From Nomia melanderi (Eukaryota > Arthropoda > Insecta > Hymenoptera > Halictidae), in the NCBI RefSeq assembly GCF_051020985.1, contig NC_135000.1, positions 23,032,784 through 23,096,783 on the forward strand: DNA of 64,000 bases, in the 5' to 3' direction. The notes beneath the pieces were generated by a model that was not told where the DNA came from, made no database searches, and was given only the letters and a program-made list of their open reading frames with translations. Both the position numbers and the translations under genes were made by a program. Shown here one piece after another: positions 46,001-56,800 of this stretch (position 1 is its first letter; the number at the start of each line of letters is the position of its first letter).

Positions 46001-49000
46001 CTTTGAACATCTCGTTTACCGCGGACAGTGGATATTCGTTGTGTAAGAATATTTTCTTTTATATTCTTTTTGAACTCGTGACCCTTCTTAAGCATTCGGT
46101 TTAAGCGGAGCCTATCATTGATTATTTTAGTTTAATCGTTTACTGGTGATAAAAAGAACTTTACTTTCACTGTACACTGTATGTTCGTTTGATAAAGAGA
46201 AATCAACGATTTTCATGTTAAATGGTACTTCGTCGCAAGTTCTATAATATCATAGAGATTAATCACGGATGATTGTGTATAAAATATTGTTCTCCGTATT
46301 GAGATTTATGAAATTCGATGATTCCGTCAAAAAAAGCATTATAGAAAGATCCGAACCATTTTTCGAAACTTACGGATGCAATCTGGAAAGTGCAATCAAA
46401 AGAGAAGCCGATAAATTGATTCGTCGATGCCAAAAGTCAACGGAGCAGATACGAAACCGGTGAAATCTTTAATCCGCCGGGTAGTCGCCGTTATAATATT
46501 GATCACGACATTCGAACGATTTTTAATAATCGCCCGTCCGTTCTCCTTGAACGCTCGACACCTTCAATTTGTCTCGGCGGATCTTCGATTTCAATTAAGT
46601 CGAAAGTAAGGCGAGTAATGAGATGCACAGCTCCGACTCCGGCCGGCGTTCTCCGCGAAATTAATTACGGCTTAATTGAAATCGTTCTTTGAAATGCTAA
46701 TTCTTTAACAAATACGCGTGACCCGGTGCGGGAACAATTAAAAATCCGTCTCGCGGATATCGTTTAACTTGCTTTCCAGCTTTTCATCGGCGCCGCCGCG
46801 ACAATGTGGCGGGTATTTTTTTTTTTACTTAGCACGCGTACACGTACGTCCGTGGATGCGTTATTAACGCGTATGTGTCGAACCAATCGATGCGAGTGGT
46901 CGAACAACGCTTCAGCGAAAAAACAGCCGATTGGAAGCCGGAAACCGGCACGGTGAAAAACACCGGCCGAACACCGGGAGAGGGAAAAAGGACTTTTCAT
47001 CGAGGGCTTTCACAAAACGTGCAATTTCATCCTTGATCAACTGGTATCGGGCTTCTGCGATTTTATTTCAATTCACCAGGGGATCTCAAACGATACGGTG
47101 GTGTGATTAAATATGTACATCAAATTTTTATTTCATCACGAGCAGGTATATATACAAATAGACTTCGGGGGCGGGTAACTGTCTACGTTCTTTCTTCACC
47201 CTCTAAATTGATTTCTTCTTCGCTCCGCGTGGAAGCCGACTGGCAGAGACGAACCAAAGCATCGTGAATCTTCGGTTCGCATCGATTTCTGAAGTCAGCG
47301 GAACTGGATCGGAACACCAAATCAAGTTTAACAGTTCCCTACTTAATACAAATTAAACTCGACGATCCTTCTACTTAAACGGAATCCGAACTCTGAGCGC
47401 TCTTTGACTTTCCTTCGAAGGAATCTTTACCAATTTCATCGAATATTTAGAATTTCTATATTTCTCTTATAACACTGTCACGAAGAATTCTTTTGTTAAG
47501 TACAAAACAATATACCATCCTATTCACCCGAAACTGTAAACAATCTTTCACTCGATCCAGAAAAATACGTTCCACCGAATATTCAATATTGTTCATTTCC
47601 TTGAGTCGTTTAGAATTCGACGATCATCTCGCGATCCGATCCAACCCCCGACTCCGTCCCGCGTCTGGCCAGTCACCTTCCGTGGCAACGCGTAGTCGTT
47701 TATTACGTAATTATGCACAATTGTTCGCCTTAACGTATTAATACTGCAGAATATTGTTTATGTCAAAATGCGTCTGCCTCCGTGTCCGCGCGTGTCAATG
47801 CTATATGCTACAAGAGATAGTTATCTAGTCCCGCGTCGTGGGAACGCGCCGGTACGCGAGCCGGACGGGCCGATCGCGTCCGACCGTGAAAAATCCTGGA
47901 AGAGTTCCGCCGGAAACGGGAACACTCGGCGCTCCTATCCTCGGACAAACAGGAAGGCAGATCGATCTCCGCGCGGCTGCTTATTATTCGCCGACCGTGC
48001 ACCCCTTCGCTCCCCCCGTGTCATTGGTACGAGCGGCAAGTTGCCGCTTAACGGCCAATAGCGCAGCTCCGATTGGCGTGTCCATCGGTCTTGCATCCCG
48101 TCCGAGGTACATGATTATCAAACAATTATACTAATCGTATTTCGGATACGGGACCGGCATTGCAGGGGAGAACGATCGTTCGGCCACTGACCCTTTTGTA
48201 CCAATTAATCTCATCGCGAAACGCGCCCGTCGCGCGCTCGCGTCCATCGATCCGATCGATTGGATCGGGCTAGTCCTCGTCTAGGTGTCTTATTAGTCCA
48301 ATTGCTCACGGGCTCGGCTGACTCGTGCTTGGAACACGAATAGTTTCGTTTACATATGTCGATGTCAGTTCAGGATATAGATTAGGTGATTGTAATTGAA
48401 ATTTTGTGAAGCACTTTTCGCGACGATGAGGGCGGGTATTGATTTTGCAGAGAAGATATCGGATTCTTTCATGAGTGACGTTATTTCGCGATAGCTTTCG
48501 ACCCAATTGTAATCTTTAGTGTTACAAAGAAGAATTGTGGAAAAGATAGCTCTCTTGATCACATTCCTGAAGCATTGAATAAAATTGATTCTTTAATGCC
48601 ATGTTCTGAACACCGTCCGCAGCACCTGAGAGTAAATCGAAATGTCTCGTCCCTTCCGGAACCGTTCGAATCGAGCAAGACTCGGTTACGTTTCCGGTGG
48701 TTCGGTGCGTGCGCCCGCACGCGATTGTCTCCGATATCGTATTGGTTCACGCGTTAACCAGGGGTGATCCACGCACTAAAAACTCAGGCATTCAGAAATA
48801 TATTTTCAAAATTCTTCACCCCAAGATTCCTCGATCAATCGTTAACCAATTGTACAATCCCCTACTCAAAACTACACCACCGGTTAACGCGTTCGATCAG
48901 GTTCCTCGTATCCGTCACGCACGCAAAATAAAATCCCTGTCCGCGCGAGTGTCGCGGTCTTTTCGTCTTTAAAACTATATGCAATATATTACTTACTGAG

Positions 49001-49125
49001 CTGTATGGTTCAGGAAGTTAGGGTATCCCGTCGCAGCTCGGACGACATCAAACCGAACGGGAACATCTTTGGGTCTTAAAACTATTCTGTCTGTCGCTCT
49101 ATCATTCTCTCTTCCATTCATTCTC

Positions 49126-49128
<3 letters not shown>

Positions 49129-49174
<46 letters not shown>
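49129..49174. repeat. (CT)23 microsatellite
   Basis: Twenty-three uninterrupted CT units; on the Rx strand this is (AG)23, just past the predicted Rx polyadenylation signal. It is the longest pure dinucleotide run in the window and should be length-polymorphic. Confidence 0.97.
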
Positions 49175-49177
<3 letters not shown>

Positions 49178-49233
49178 CCTCTGTCTCTGTCCTTCCCATA
49201 ATGATAGAAAAAAGTCTCCGCATCTCCGACCTC

Positions 49234-49239
49234 TTTATT
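49234..49239 (-). terminator. Rx: Candidate polyadenylation signal for Rx
   Basis: TTTATT on the + strand is AATAAA on the Rx strand, about 590 bases after the Rx stop codon. It is the first such hexamer I see downstream of the stop. Confidence 0.45.
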
Positions 49240-49830
49240 GCACTATTATCGTGAATTGCTACGTGCCGCCTGTCCGGAGAGCGGACGGACGATCGAACCC
49301 GGTGCACGATAGGGATCGAAGCTTCATATCGCGTCCCCGCAGCCGTGAACTCGAACGAATCGCCCGGGAACGACGTAACGAATTTGATTTACCGATCGAG
49401 GGTGGTTAATAACCGGGGTCAGGACAGACCTGTTTCGATTACCGTTGGAAACGATCGTTCGCGATAATCGGCCCTTCCTTCCTTCCTTCCTCCTGCCGAG
49501 GTCCTTGTACTTTTTCTTTGTTCTTTTGCGTCCCATCGGGCTCTCCCGATATCCGATAAACGATGTCACGACTGGAATAGAAACGACGTGTCCGAGTCGT
49601 TCCGGCATCGGAGAAACGGGTGACGGGGGTGCGCGGCAGCGGTTACGGGCGGCACGAGGGGGGAACGCGTTCGCCGATCTGGTCCGGAACGTTTTCTTGT
49701 TCGGGGTTGAGGGATGATCGAAGGTGGAAACGTTTGTCGGTTTCGCTTCTCGTCACGCCCGCGGCGTCGGAACGGTGGCTACCGCGCGGCCGGACGCTGG
49801 TTGCTGCCTTCGTCGGTCGTACGTTAAACT
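49240..49830 (-). other. Rx: Rx 3' UTR (predicted)
   Basis: DNA between the Rx stop codon and the candidate poly(A) signal. The open frames here are short and antisense and do not look coding. Confidence 0.45.
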
Positions 49831-49994
49831 TCAGACCATTTGCAACCCTTTGGTGATGCTCTCGACGTGTTCCTTGGCCCGCATTCTCAGCGCCTGGATG
49901 CTGGTCGTGCGTGGATCGTGGCCGGGTGGGCTCGGCGGCGCCGTCGCGACGTGCCCGCCGTTACCTATGCTGGTCATCCCCGCTGTCAGGGTTC
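49831..49994 (-). CDS. Rx: Rx last exon, OAR domain and stop
   Basis: The acceptor CCGTCAACAG ends at 49995 and the exon runs to TGA at 49833-49831. It finishes a Gly codon split with the previous exon and encodes 53 residues. The OAR motif is seen as TSIQALRMRAKEHVE, 10 to 24 residues before the C-terminus. OAR motifs modulate transactivation in PRD-class proteins such as Rx and Arx. The exon is CpG-rich. Confidence 0.93.
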
Positions 49995-50855
49995 CTGTTG
50001 ACGGAACGGATGATTGCCATTGAGATGTCTGATGAATGGGACAACTATGCGAAACGATTCATTGTTGTTAGCAATGTGTGCTCTGTATTATTCGCAGTTT
50101 TTATTGTATATGATTTATTCTAGTTTCAAGTTAGCAAGCATTTTGAGAGGATTGACGATGTTCCGATACTTTCTAGATGTCTCTGTTATATTGCACAGGC
50201 GATTAATAGAGTCTGGTGTTAAATATACGTCTAATTATAGTCTCATTAAAAAAGAATGTGAACCTCTGATGAATGTAATGGACTCAAACACATTTCACCT
50301 TTTTTTTCGAAAGAAATTCAAAGTTCAGCGTTGCCATCGATATATCATCTTTATTGGAAGGGAACTCGATTACGTAAAGACTCCGCTACTCATTAGGCCA
50401 TTAGCGGTTTATCGTGGCTTCGACTTAACTTATATATCATTTTGCTCGCGCGAAAATGTTATTAAGAAGCGGAGCTTACCGGGCACGGCGTTTCCAACGG
50501 CGGCGACATTCGGTGGCGACGGCAGTCGTCTCGGGGACGTTAAATAACTGGGATATCCCGAGTGAGGTGCAGCGAGGAAGCCGGGTAGAGCGCTTAACAG
50601 GCCCGGAGGAGTGAGCCAAGGGTCCCCTGGTAAGCCGAGAGCCGGTCCGGCCACGTTTCTACCGAAAACCAGATAACTTATGAATCACACGATCATCGAT
50701 AAAGCTATCAACACAGCAGAATCAACGACGCTCTTGTCTAGCTTTCGCAAAAATTACCTCATATTGGCGGCGTGGTGGTACTCGCTCAGTCCAAGTCTCG
50801 CGGCTTCCATTTTCTCCTGTCTGCGCCATTTTGCCCGTCTGTTCTGAAACCACAC
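49831..50855 (-). CDS. Rx: retinal homeobox (Rx), last three coding exons, 5' part outside window
   Basis: The visible part joins, on the minus strand, 50855-50758, 50658-50480 and 49994-49831, giving 146 residues in consistent phases and a TGA stop. Rx/RAX is a Q50 PRD-class transcription factor for anterior head, eye and brain development. Seen: homeodomain position 47 to the end, VWFQNRRAKWRRQEK, whose RRQEK ending is typical of Rx; the stretch RLGLSEYHH; the block GDPWLTPPGLLSALPGF followed by YPSYLT, which closely matches the Drosophila Rx block DPWLSPP..LSALPGF..YPSYLTP; and an OAR domain (TTSIQALRMRAKEHVESI) near the end. The first half of the homeodomain and the N-terminal octapeptide exon were not found up to 64000, so that intron exceeds 13 kb. 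The gene faces hbn tail to tail. Confidence 0.94.
49995..50479 (-). other. Rx: Rx intron between the last two exons
   Basis: A 485-bp intron with GTAAGC donor and CAACAG acceptor, phase 1. The opposite strand happens to stay open for most of its length. Confidence 0.85.
50480..50658 (-). CDS. Rx: Rx penultimate exon, PWL/ALPGF region
   Basis: The acceptor GTTTTCGGTAG ends at 50659 and the donor GTAAGC starts at 50479. The exon finishes the Arg codon, encodes 59 residues and ends with one base of a Gly codon. The GDPWLTPP and LLSALPGF blocks are the conserved region between the homeodomain and OAR of insect Rx proteins. The intron before it is only 99 bp. Confidence 0.93.
50659..50757 (-). 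other. Rx: Rx 99-bp intron
   Basis: A short intron with GTAATT donor and TTTTCGGTAG acceptor. It interrupts an Arg codon (AG|A), and both flanking exons join in frame. Confidence 0.88.
50758..50855 (-). CDS. Rx: Rx exon with homeodomain recognition helix
   Basis: On the minus strand the acceptor CTTGTTACAG ends at 50856 and the donor GTAATT starts at 50757. The exon encodes 32 full codons (VWFQNRRAKWRRQEKMEAAR and onward to AANM) plus two bases of an Arg codon. It begins exactly at homeodomain position 47, the same intron position as in hbn. Confidence 0.94.
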
Positions 50856-53800
50856 CTGTAACAAGAATAAACGCGAACACGTTATTACAATAAATATCGC
50901 CGCCACGCTGCAACATCTCCTCCAAATTGCATTTTATATTCCTGTAATCTCGCGAAGGAAATCTCGAAATAAATAAGACCGAGCGTCAATGCAATCTGTA
51001 AATCGTGGTTTGGGTCTGGGCAAAATTGCCTTCGGTGGTGGGAAAAGGCGTGTAGAAAGTCAACGCAAAAATTTCTACCGAACGGGACAAGAAAGCGCAG
51101 GGAAGGGGATCCGCGAAGGATTTCAGAGGGGGTGGCAACTCCTAACCAAGAGTAGCTAGAAAATGGAGTTCCTTTGGCCTGGTGCTGTGCGAGCAGGGCG
51201 AGAAAGTCACCGCCAAACCTCCCTCGTCTTCTGTTTCGCTCTACTTTTCGAGTTTCCCTCCTTCCTCGAGCACCCTCTGCCTCTCTTCCTCGGATTGTGT
51301 CTCTTTTTCCACCGTCTCCTCCCTCCCTCGATTCTCCTCCAGCTTTCTCTCTCCGTTCCGGCATCCCTCGTCCGTTTTCTTGGGGTTGCCTCTCTCTCTC
51401 TCCCTCTCGACAGCGCTCGAGCTAGCCAAGGCTCCGCTCGGCGGAGGGTTGAAGAGAAATGTCTCTCTGGGCGGGGCGGTCCACCCTTGGAGGCAGCGCG
51501 GCGCAAGAAAAGGAGCTAAGAAGGGAGGCCGTAGGGTGAGTCCGCGCGGGGGACCACCCTTCGAACATCAAGAGGGTAACGAGGCTGCGGGGCGAAATCG
51601 AAAGTGAGCGACGTGACGGCGTCGGCGACGGTGACGGCGGCTAGGTGGATTCGAGAAAAGCCTGGAACGGCAGCCGCTTTTGCGAGGAGGGATGAAAGGG
51701 TCGGGTCGGCCATGTTGATTTCTTTATTGTAACATGGCTGCTGTTGGCAGGCCGGCTAAAGTCTATCGCGATAAGTATCGGCTGCTGGCTTCTCGGCTTA
51801 TGAATTATTCAGCGACGCGAAGACACGACGATAGGCCCTATTGAGTGTGTCCGTGACGAATGTACCGAGTTCGGTGAGAAAAAGGGGGAGGCGTGGGTCG
51901 ATGTGAGACGGAGGGACTCGCCGATGGCAGCGCGAGCGATCCTGGGATCCTTTTTTGGCCGTGGCGAAGTGGCGGAGTCACGGTCACGCGGACGACGTGC
52001 TATCGTCGATCGTTGCGAGTCGAGACTCTTAATTTGAGAGTGCTCGGGCGATGGGTTCAACTTTTGTATTAACTCACACCTAAATGTTCGTAATATTAAA
52101 ATTATATCATTACGAATTCAGTACTTCCCAAAGGGTTTTACGCAACTGAATTACGTAACGTCAATAGAAATCAGTGCACTATATATTCAAAACGAATTTT
52201 ACGGGAGCTTAAAACACCATTGATACAGTGGAAATTGCGTCCATTAAATTTATAAAATAATCTTCAAGTAGAATTGTCCACTTCTGTCTGAAATAAATTG
52301 ATTCTTCTATAAGCTATGTTCATTATAAACCTAATTACTGCACACAAAGCTGAAGGTACACGCTAACGCGAGAGAATTAACTATTTAACCGGCACTAAAA
52401 TTCCGATCGTTTACAGATCCGCCCGCGTTCCCCGATACAGGATACAACAAATAAACCAATCCAATTCCTGCGGAACCTGCAGATGCCGAAATCGGATTTC
52501 CCAGGAAGACTTCCGTCGCGGGGGATATCCTCCTCGTCTCCGACGGCCCGTGACGACGCGCGCGGTCTCCATCGAACGAACTATCTACAACGTCCCATTC
52601 CCGTCGCGTACCGACGCCGGCGTCGCCGTTTCTCCATACCGTTTCTCTGCCTCGTTTTATTATGTAATCTACTCCATAATTTCCCGTTTAACTCCTGAAT
52701 TCCCTCGACTCATCGTCGTCCCTCTATCCTACTACCGCCGACGCTCCGTCCCTCCTCCCCGAAAGGATTGCTCGCGAGGAGGAGGACAAGCGTCGCGCGT
52801 TGGAATAATAAATAACGGACAAATTGAATGTCCCGTCGCCGGTGAACGAGAAACGAAAGAGAAACGGCCAAAAACCATGGGAGGAACGAGGCACTCGGGC
52901 GGAATGACACCGGTGTAGACGGTGCGGCGGACAGGAGGCGCGGAGGGCAGCGAGGGGACGGATATCGAGGCATTCCCAGGCTCATCAGGACGATATTCCG
53001 CTCTCGAGGACGAGAAGCAATTTTCTTTCCTGGCTGCGTGGATGAGTAAAGGCCGTGGACAAGATGCCACGTAGAAATGATGGGAAAATAAGCGAATTTC
53101 CCTTCGTATCTCTTATATATCCTCTTCTTCTCATCTTTCCGCCCCTTCTCGTCCCTCTCACCTTCTCTAGCTCTCTCCGTCCGTCTTTCCCCATTCATCG
53201 TCTTCTTCTTCTTCGTGACAGCGACGCCTGTCGCGGATACAGCCCCGTTCCTCCGCTCCTCCCTTCCAACAATCCAGAAGAGAAAAGTCGCTGCTGGCCG
53301 AAGCGTCCACCCTCACCCCCGCTCTTTCTCTCTCTCTCTCTCGCGGAAATATGAAAAACAGGGCTAACACGGCTTAACCATTTTACGTCGTAAATTTATT
53401 AGAGTAGGTACTTCCAACCTTCTCCATCTCCGACCCGTCTCCGCCCCAACCCCCGGTTGTTTCTTCCGCGTTTCGGCCCTCGTCCTTCTCGAGTTTTCTT
53501 CCACCTCGGCCAATCCCACCCTCCTCTCGGCGACGCGTTTACTTCGCGCGAGACGTTCCCCGGCAATGATATTGCGAAGGTAAACTCGCTTAGACGGTTT
53601 AAATGTAAGAAAATTGGAATAAAATGGAAGTAATTCCGGGATTAAAATTGGACGTTGCGTTCGCCTGCGTGAACCGGGCGGCGCGACGCGACGTTTCGCG
53701 CATGATCACCGGCGTCCATGATCGCGGGGCGAGAACCGCTGTCGCCGTTCAGAAGCTTATCGAGGATAGCAACGTGAATCGCATTGTATAATTAATACCG

Positions 53801-56800
53801 AATCACGGCTGATGATCGCAGACGTGTTTCCTTTCCGGCTTTTCGTCTTACGCAGTCGACTGTTGATATCTACATCGGTTAATCCAGTAAAACTCTATTG
53901 CGACGGATCGATTCATAATATCCTGCAGACATCTGCCAATTTGACGTCTATTTGCTAGGTATTAATAAAGATGGTGTCCGACTTCGATGCGACACCTTTT
54001 TGTCCGCTTTTCAAGCTAACGTTTAACGATCTCTCCAATGGGAACAGTAAGAAAGGAAACGGAAGATTGTTAATATTCTTGAATTAAATCTACTCCCTCT
54101 AGAAATAATTCACTTTGTGTTCCGACAAAACTTCGCGAAACATATTGAACTCAATACATCTACCCCAAACTTTCTTGAACCCCAGCTAAGGTAAAAGCAC
54201 GCCGCGAAAACGTGAAAAATTCCATACGAAGAAGAACGATCGCATTTTGATTCCCAGCGACGCAGGCCGGAAACGATGGCATTGCCACGGAATTTTCGAT
54301 GCGCGGCGTGTCGCGACACGCGGCGGAACACATGCTCGGCGCACGGCGACGCGCCGAAAACGCGTTCACGCCAAGCCCCGTTACTTTCGACAGAAAACCA
54401 CTTTGCCGCGTTGGCGCGCGGCCAGTCGGACCTGGAAAATCTCGGTCGGCGTGCGGAACGACGGACCGGGAAACAGAGTGGTCGTTTACAGGGAAATATC
54501 GACGTTAACGTCGTGCCCGGCGGCTGCGTAACAGCTTTCCCGGATCGGTCCTCCCGTGCACGGTGACACACGGTGACGAAGCTTTCCCCGTTTCCCTCTG
54601 TTCATCGGCGCGGCCGCGTATCGCGGGCGAAAATCAGTTTTCCACGTACCGACAAGCTCGTCGCTGCCATTTCTTTCATCGGGCTCCCGTCGGCGTCTTC
54701 GTCCCCGCCGCCGTCGCATCGTTCCGGGACGATGATCGCTTTATCCTCGCTCCGGCGACGGCTCTCGAATTCGGATTAGCGCCGGTAAAAAGGTATCTGG
54801 CCGGCTCACGCCACGTCGAACGCATTGTCGTTCCGCGGCGGCATTAACAGATTTTCGTCCATTGTTCGCCAATGCCGGTGGCCCTCGCCCTCTTTGAAAG
54901 AGTTGCGGACCGGCCGAGGTGTCACCACGCGTCTCACGCTCCCGTGATTCTTGTTTCTCTTCCTTCTCGCTTTCTCTGTTAACCGCGTGATCCACTTGCC
55001 GGCCGTTCGAACGACGCCTATTTTAAGCGATAATCGCCGACGCGTAGTCTGGGTTTCTCGGTGTTGGTTGTATTATATACAATAGGAAAAGATGTAAGTT
55101 GAAGTTTAGCGAAGCGAGGAGTGTGGAATAATGTATCATTCGACACGTTCTCCGAGAGAACGTTATTTCGGGAATACGCTTATACGGGAATTCAATGAGG
55201 TGTTTTCATGAGAATTAACTCATTTTTGTTCGATCACCAGTAACTCGATATTCTCCTTTACTTAACAAACAATTCTACATTCTCATACCTATATAAGCTA
55301 TGTTACATTCACGTGCTCCATACCCTTTACTATTGAACCCAGTACTGTCCGATCGATGCGGAAGGAAACAGAGCCATCTAATAGTTATTTTTCTTTCGGG
55401 TGTATTACAAGTTTATCAAAACGCTATATCGGGCACGCCGACAAGGGGGAGGAGGGGAACATAGAATAGGGGCGGACACGTTTCGAATATAAGCCTAGAT
55501 TCCGGTCCAGAGCACTGTGGTATGCATAGAGAGGGGAGATGTTTGGAGAGGGTTGGAGTCTATTATTCACCGTGCTTTTTATGCCCCCTTCCCCCTCCAA
55601 CCTTCCTCGCCGGGGAACCCTACTTCCACCCTAGCCCATACTATTTCCCCCTCCGTCGGTCGACCCTGTCAAACTGTCGTGCAAATTCAATCCTATACCA
55701 GTCGTTCTCATTTCGATTCGGTTTCGGAGCGTGCCGAAAGGACAGCGTCTGTGCATCCGCAGTGCGGATACGTTCCGAGGATAATTGACGATGCGGCGTG
55801 ACTCGTGCAGCGTTCGAGTTAAATCAATTCCGGCCGGGGCCGAGGGGGGCGGTGGACGGTCGGTATCTAGTTAAACGGACCGAGTTGGTTCGCCGATCGG
55901 TCGGGTTTCGTTGCGATTTTGATTCGCGGCGCGATTTCTCGGCCGCGTTCGTTGCTGTCTGTCGAGATCAACTTGAACGTAATATTTTCTGTTCTCTTCT
56001 CCTGAATATAATTTAGTCGCAGGCTTCGAGTTTGACAGTGGGTTAGTTAATTATGGACAATCTGCCGACGACAGACGAATTAAGTGAAATATTCGTAAGC
56101 GGAGTTGTAAGAAAATTGAGAGTTTCGGAAGGGTTGTAAACGCAAGGAAGGATAAAGTGATTCAGAGATTCATGGGAACGGATGCTGAGCGCCACTGGCC
56201 AGCTCCTCCAATAAAGCCACCCCTGTCGTTGCGTGTAATCACCCTTAAACACTCCAACGCCCCGGCCTAACCCCGGCGTACAGCGATACAATACTAATGT
56301 GCTACAAATAACATCCCAAACACGAGGCGATTTCACTTTTACAATGAGGCTAAACGGCTCCGTGTGTAACGACGAAGGATACGCCACGGATCGTTCCGCT
56401 GGTCCTCGAGTGGATCCTCGCGCGCGTCCGTCGCCGAACAATGCGTTGTTGTGCGTTCTTTTCACGCTGGATCGCCGATATCCTTCTTCCTTCTTTGTCA
56501 CGAAGTCATCGAGCGGAGCGTCCCGATCAAAATCGAAACTCTCTCGCTCCTGATGCACGTTTATTGAAATTTCGCTTTGCGACGACACCGTGCGACGTTT
56601 CGAGTGGGTACGCTACCATCTGGAGTTACGAGGCTGACATAAGTTTTACGACTAACAAGTTGAAACGTTTATGATAGGAGAAACACGTTAACGAGTTTCC
56701 CGTCACGGGAATCTTGATCGTTTAATGCATTACACGTATCACTTATTTCTTTATACCAGCGGTAATGGGTATGAAAGACAATTATTAATTAATTGATATC

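Larger units (their letters stand above)
30293..49233. other. Intergenic DNA between hbn and Rx; no gene recognised
   Basis: The larger part of the desert. AT-rich segments (32130-32350, 39050-39400, 41200-41460) alternate with CpG-rich blocks (31680-32000, 36700-37050, 40250-40900, 42850-43260, 45000-45750). All open frames are short or low-complexity, shared between strands, and lack recognised domains. It probably holds cis-regulatory elements for the flanking homeobox genes, but none can be pinpointed from one sequence. Confidence 0.5.

Noticed and set aside
50014..50547. 177-codon open frame on the + strand
   Set aside because: It is antisense to the Rx intron and the coding penultimate exon, starts at TTG (first ATG at 50032), and has no recognisable domain. 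The openness is probably chance plus constraint on the Rx exon.
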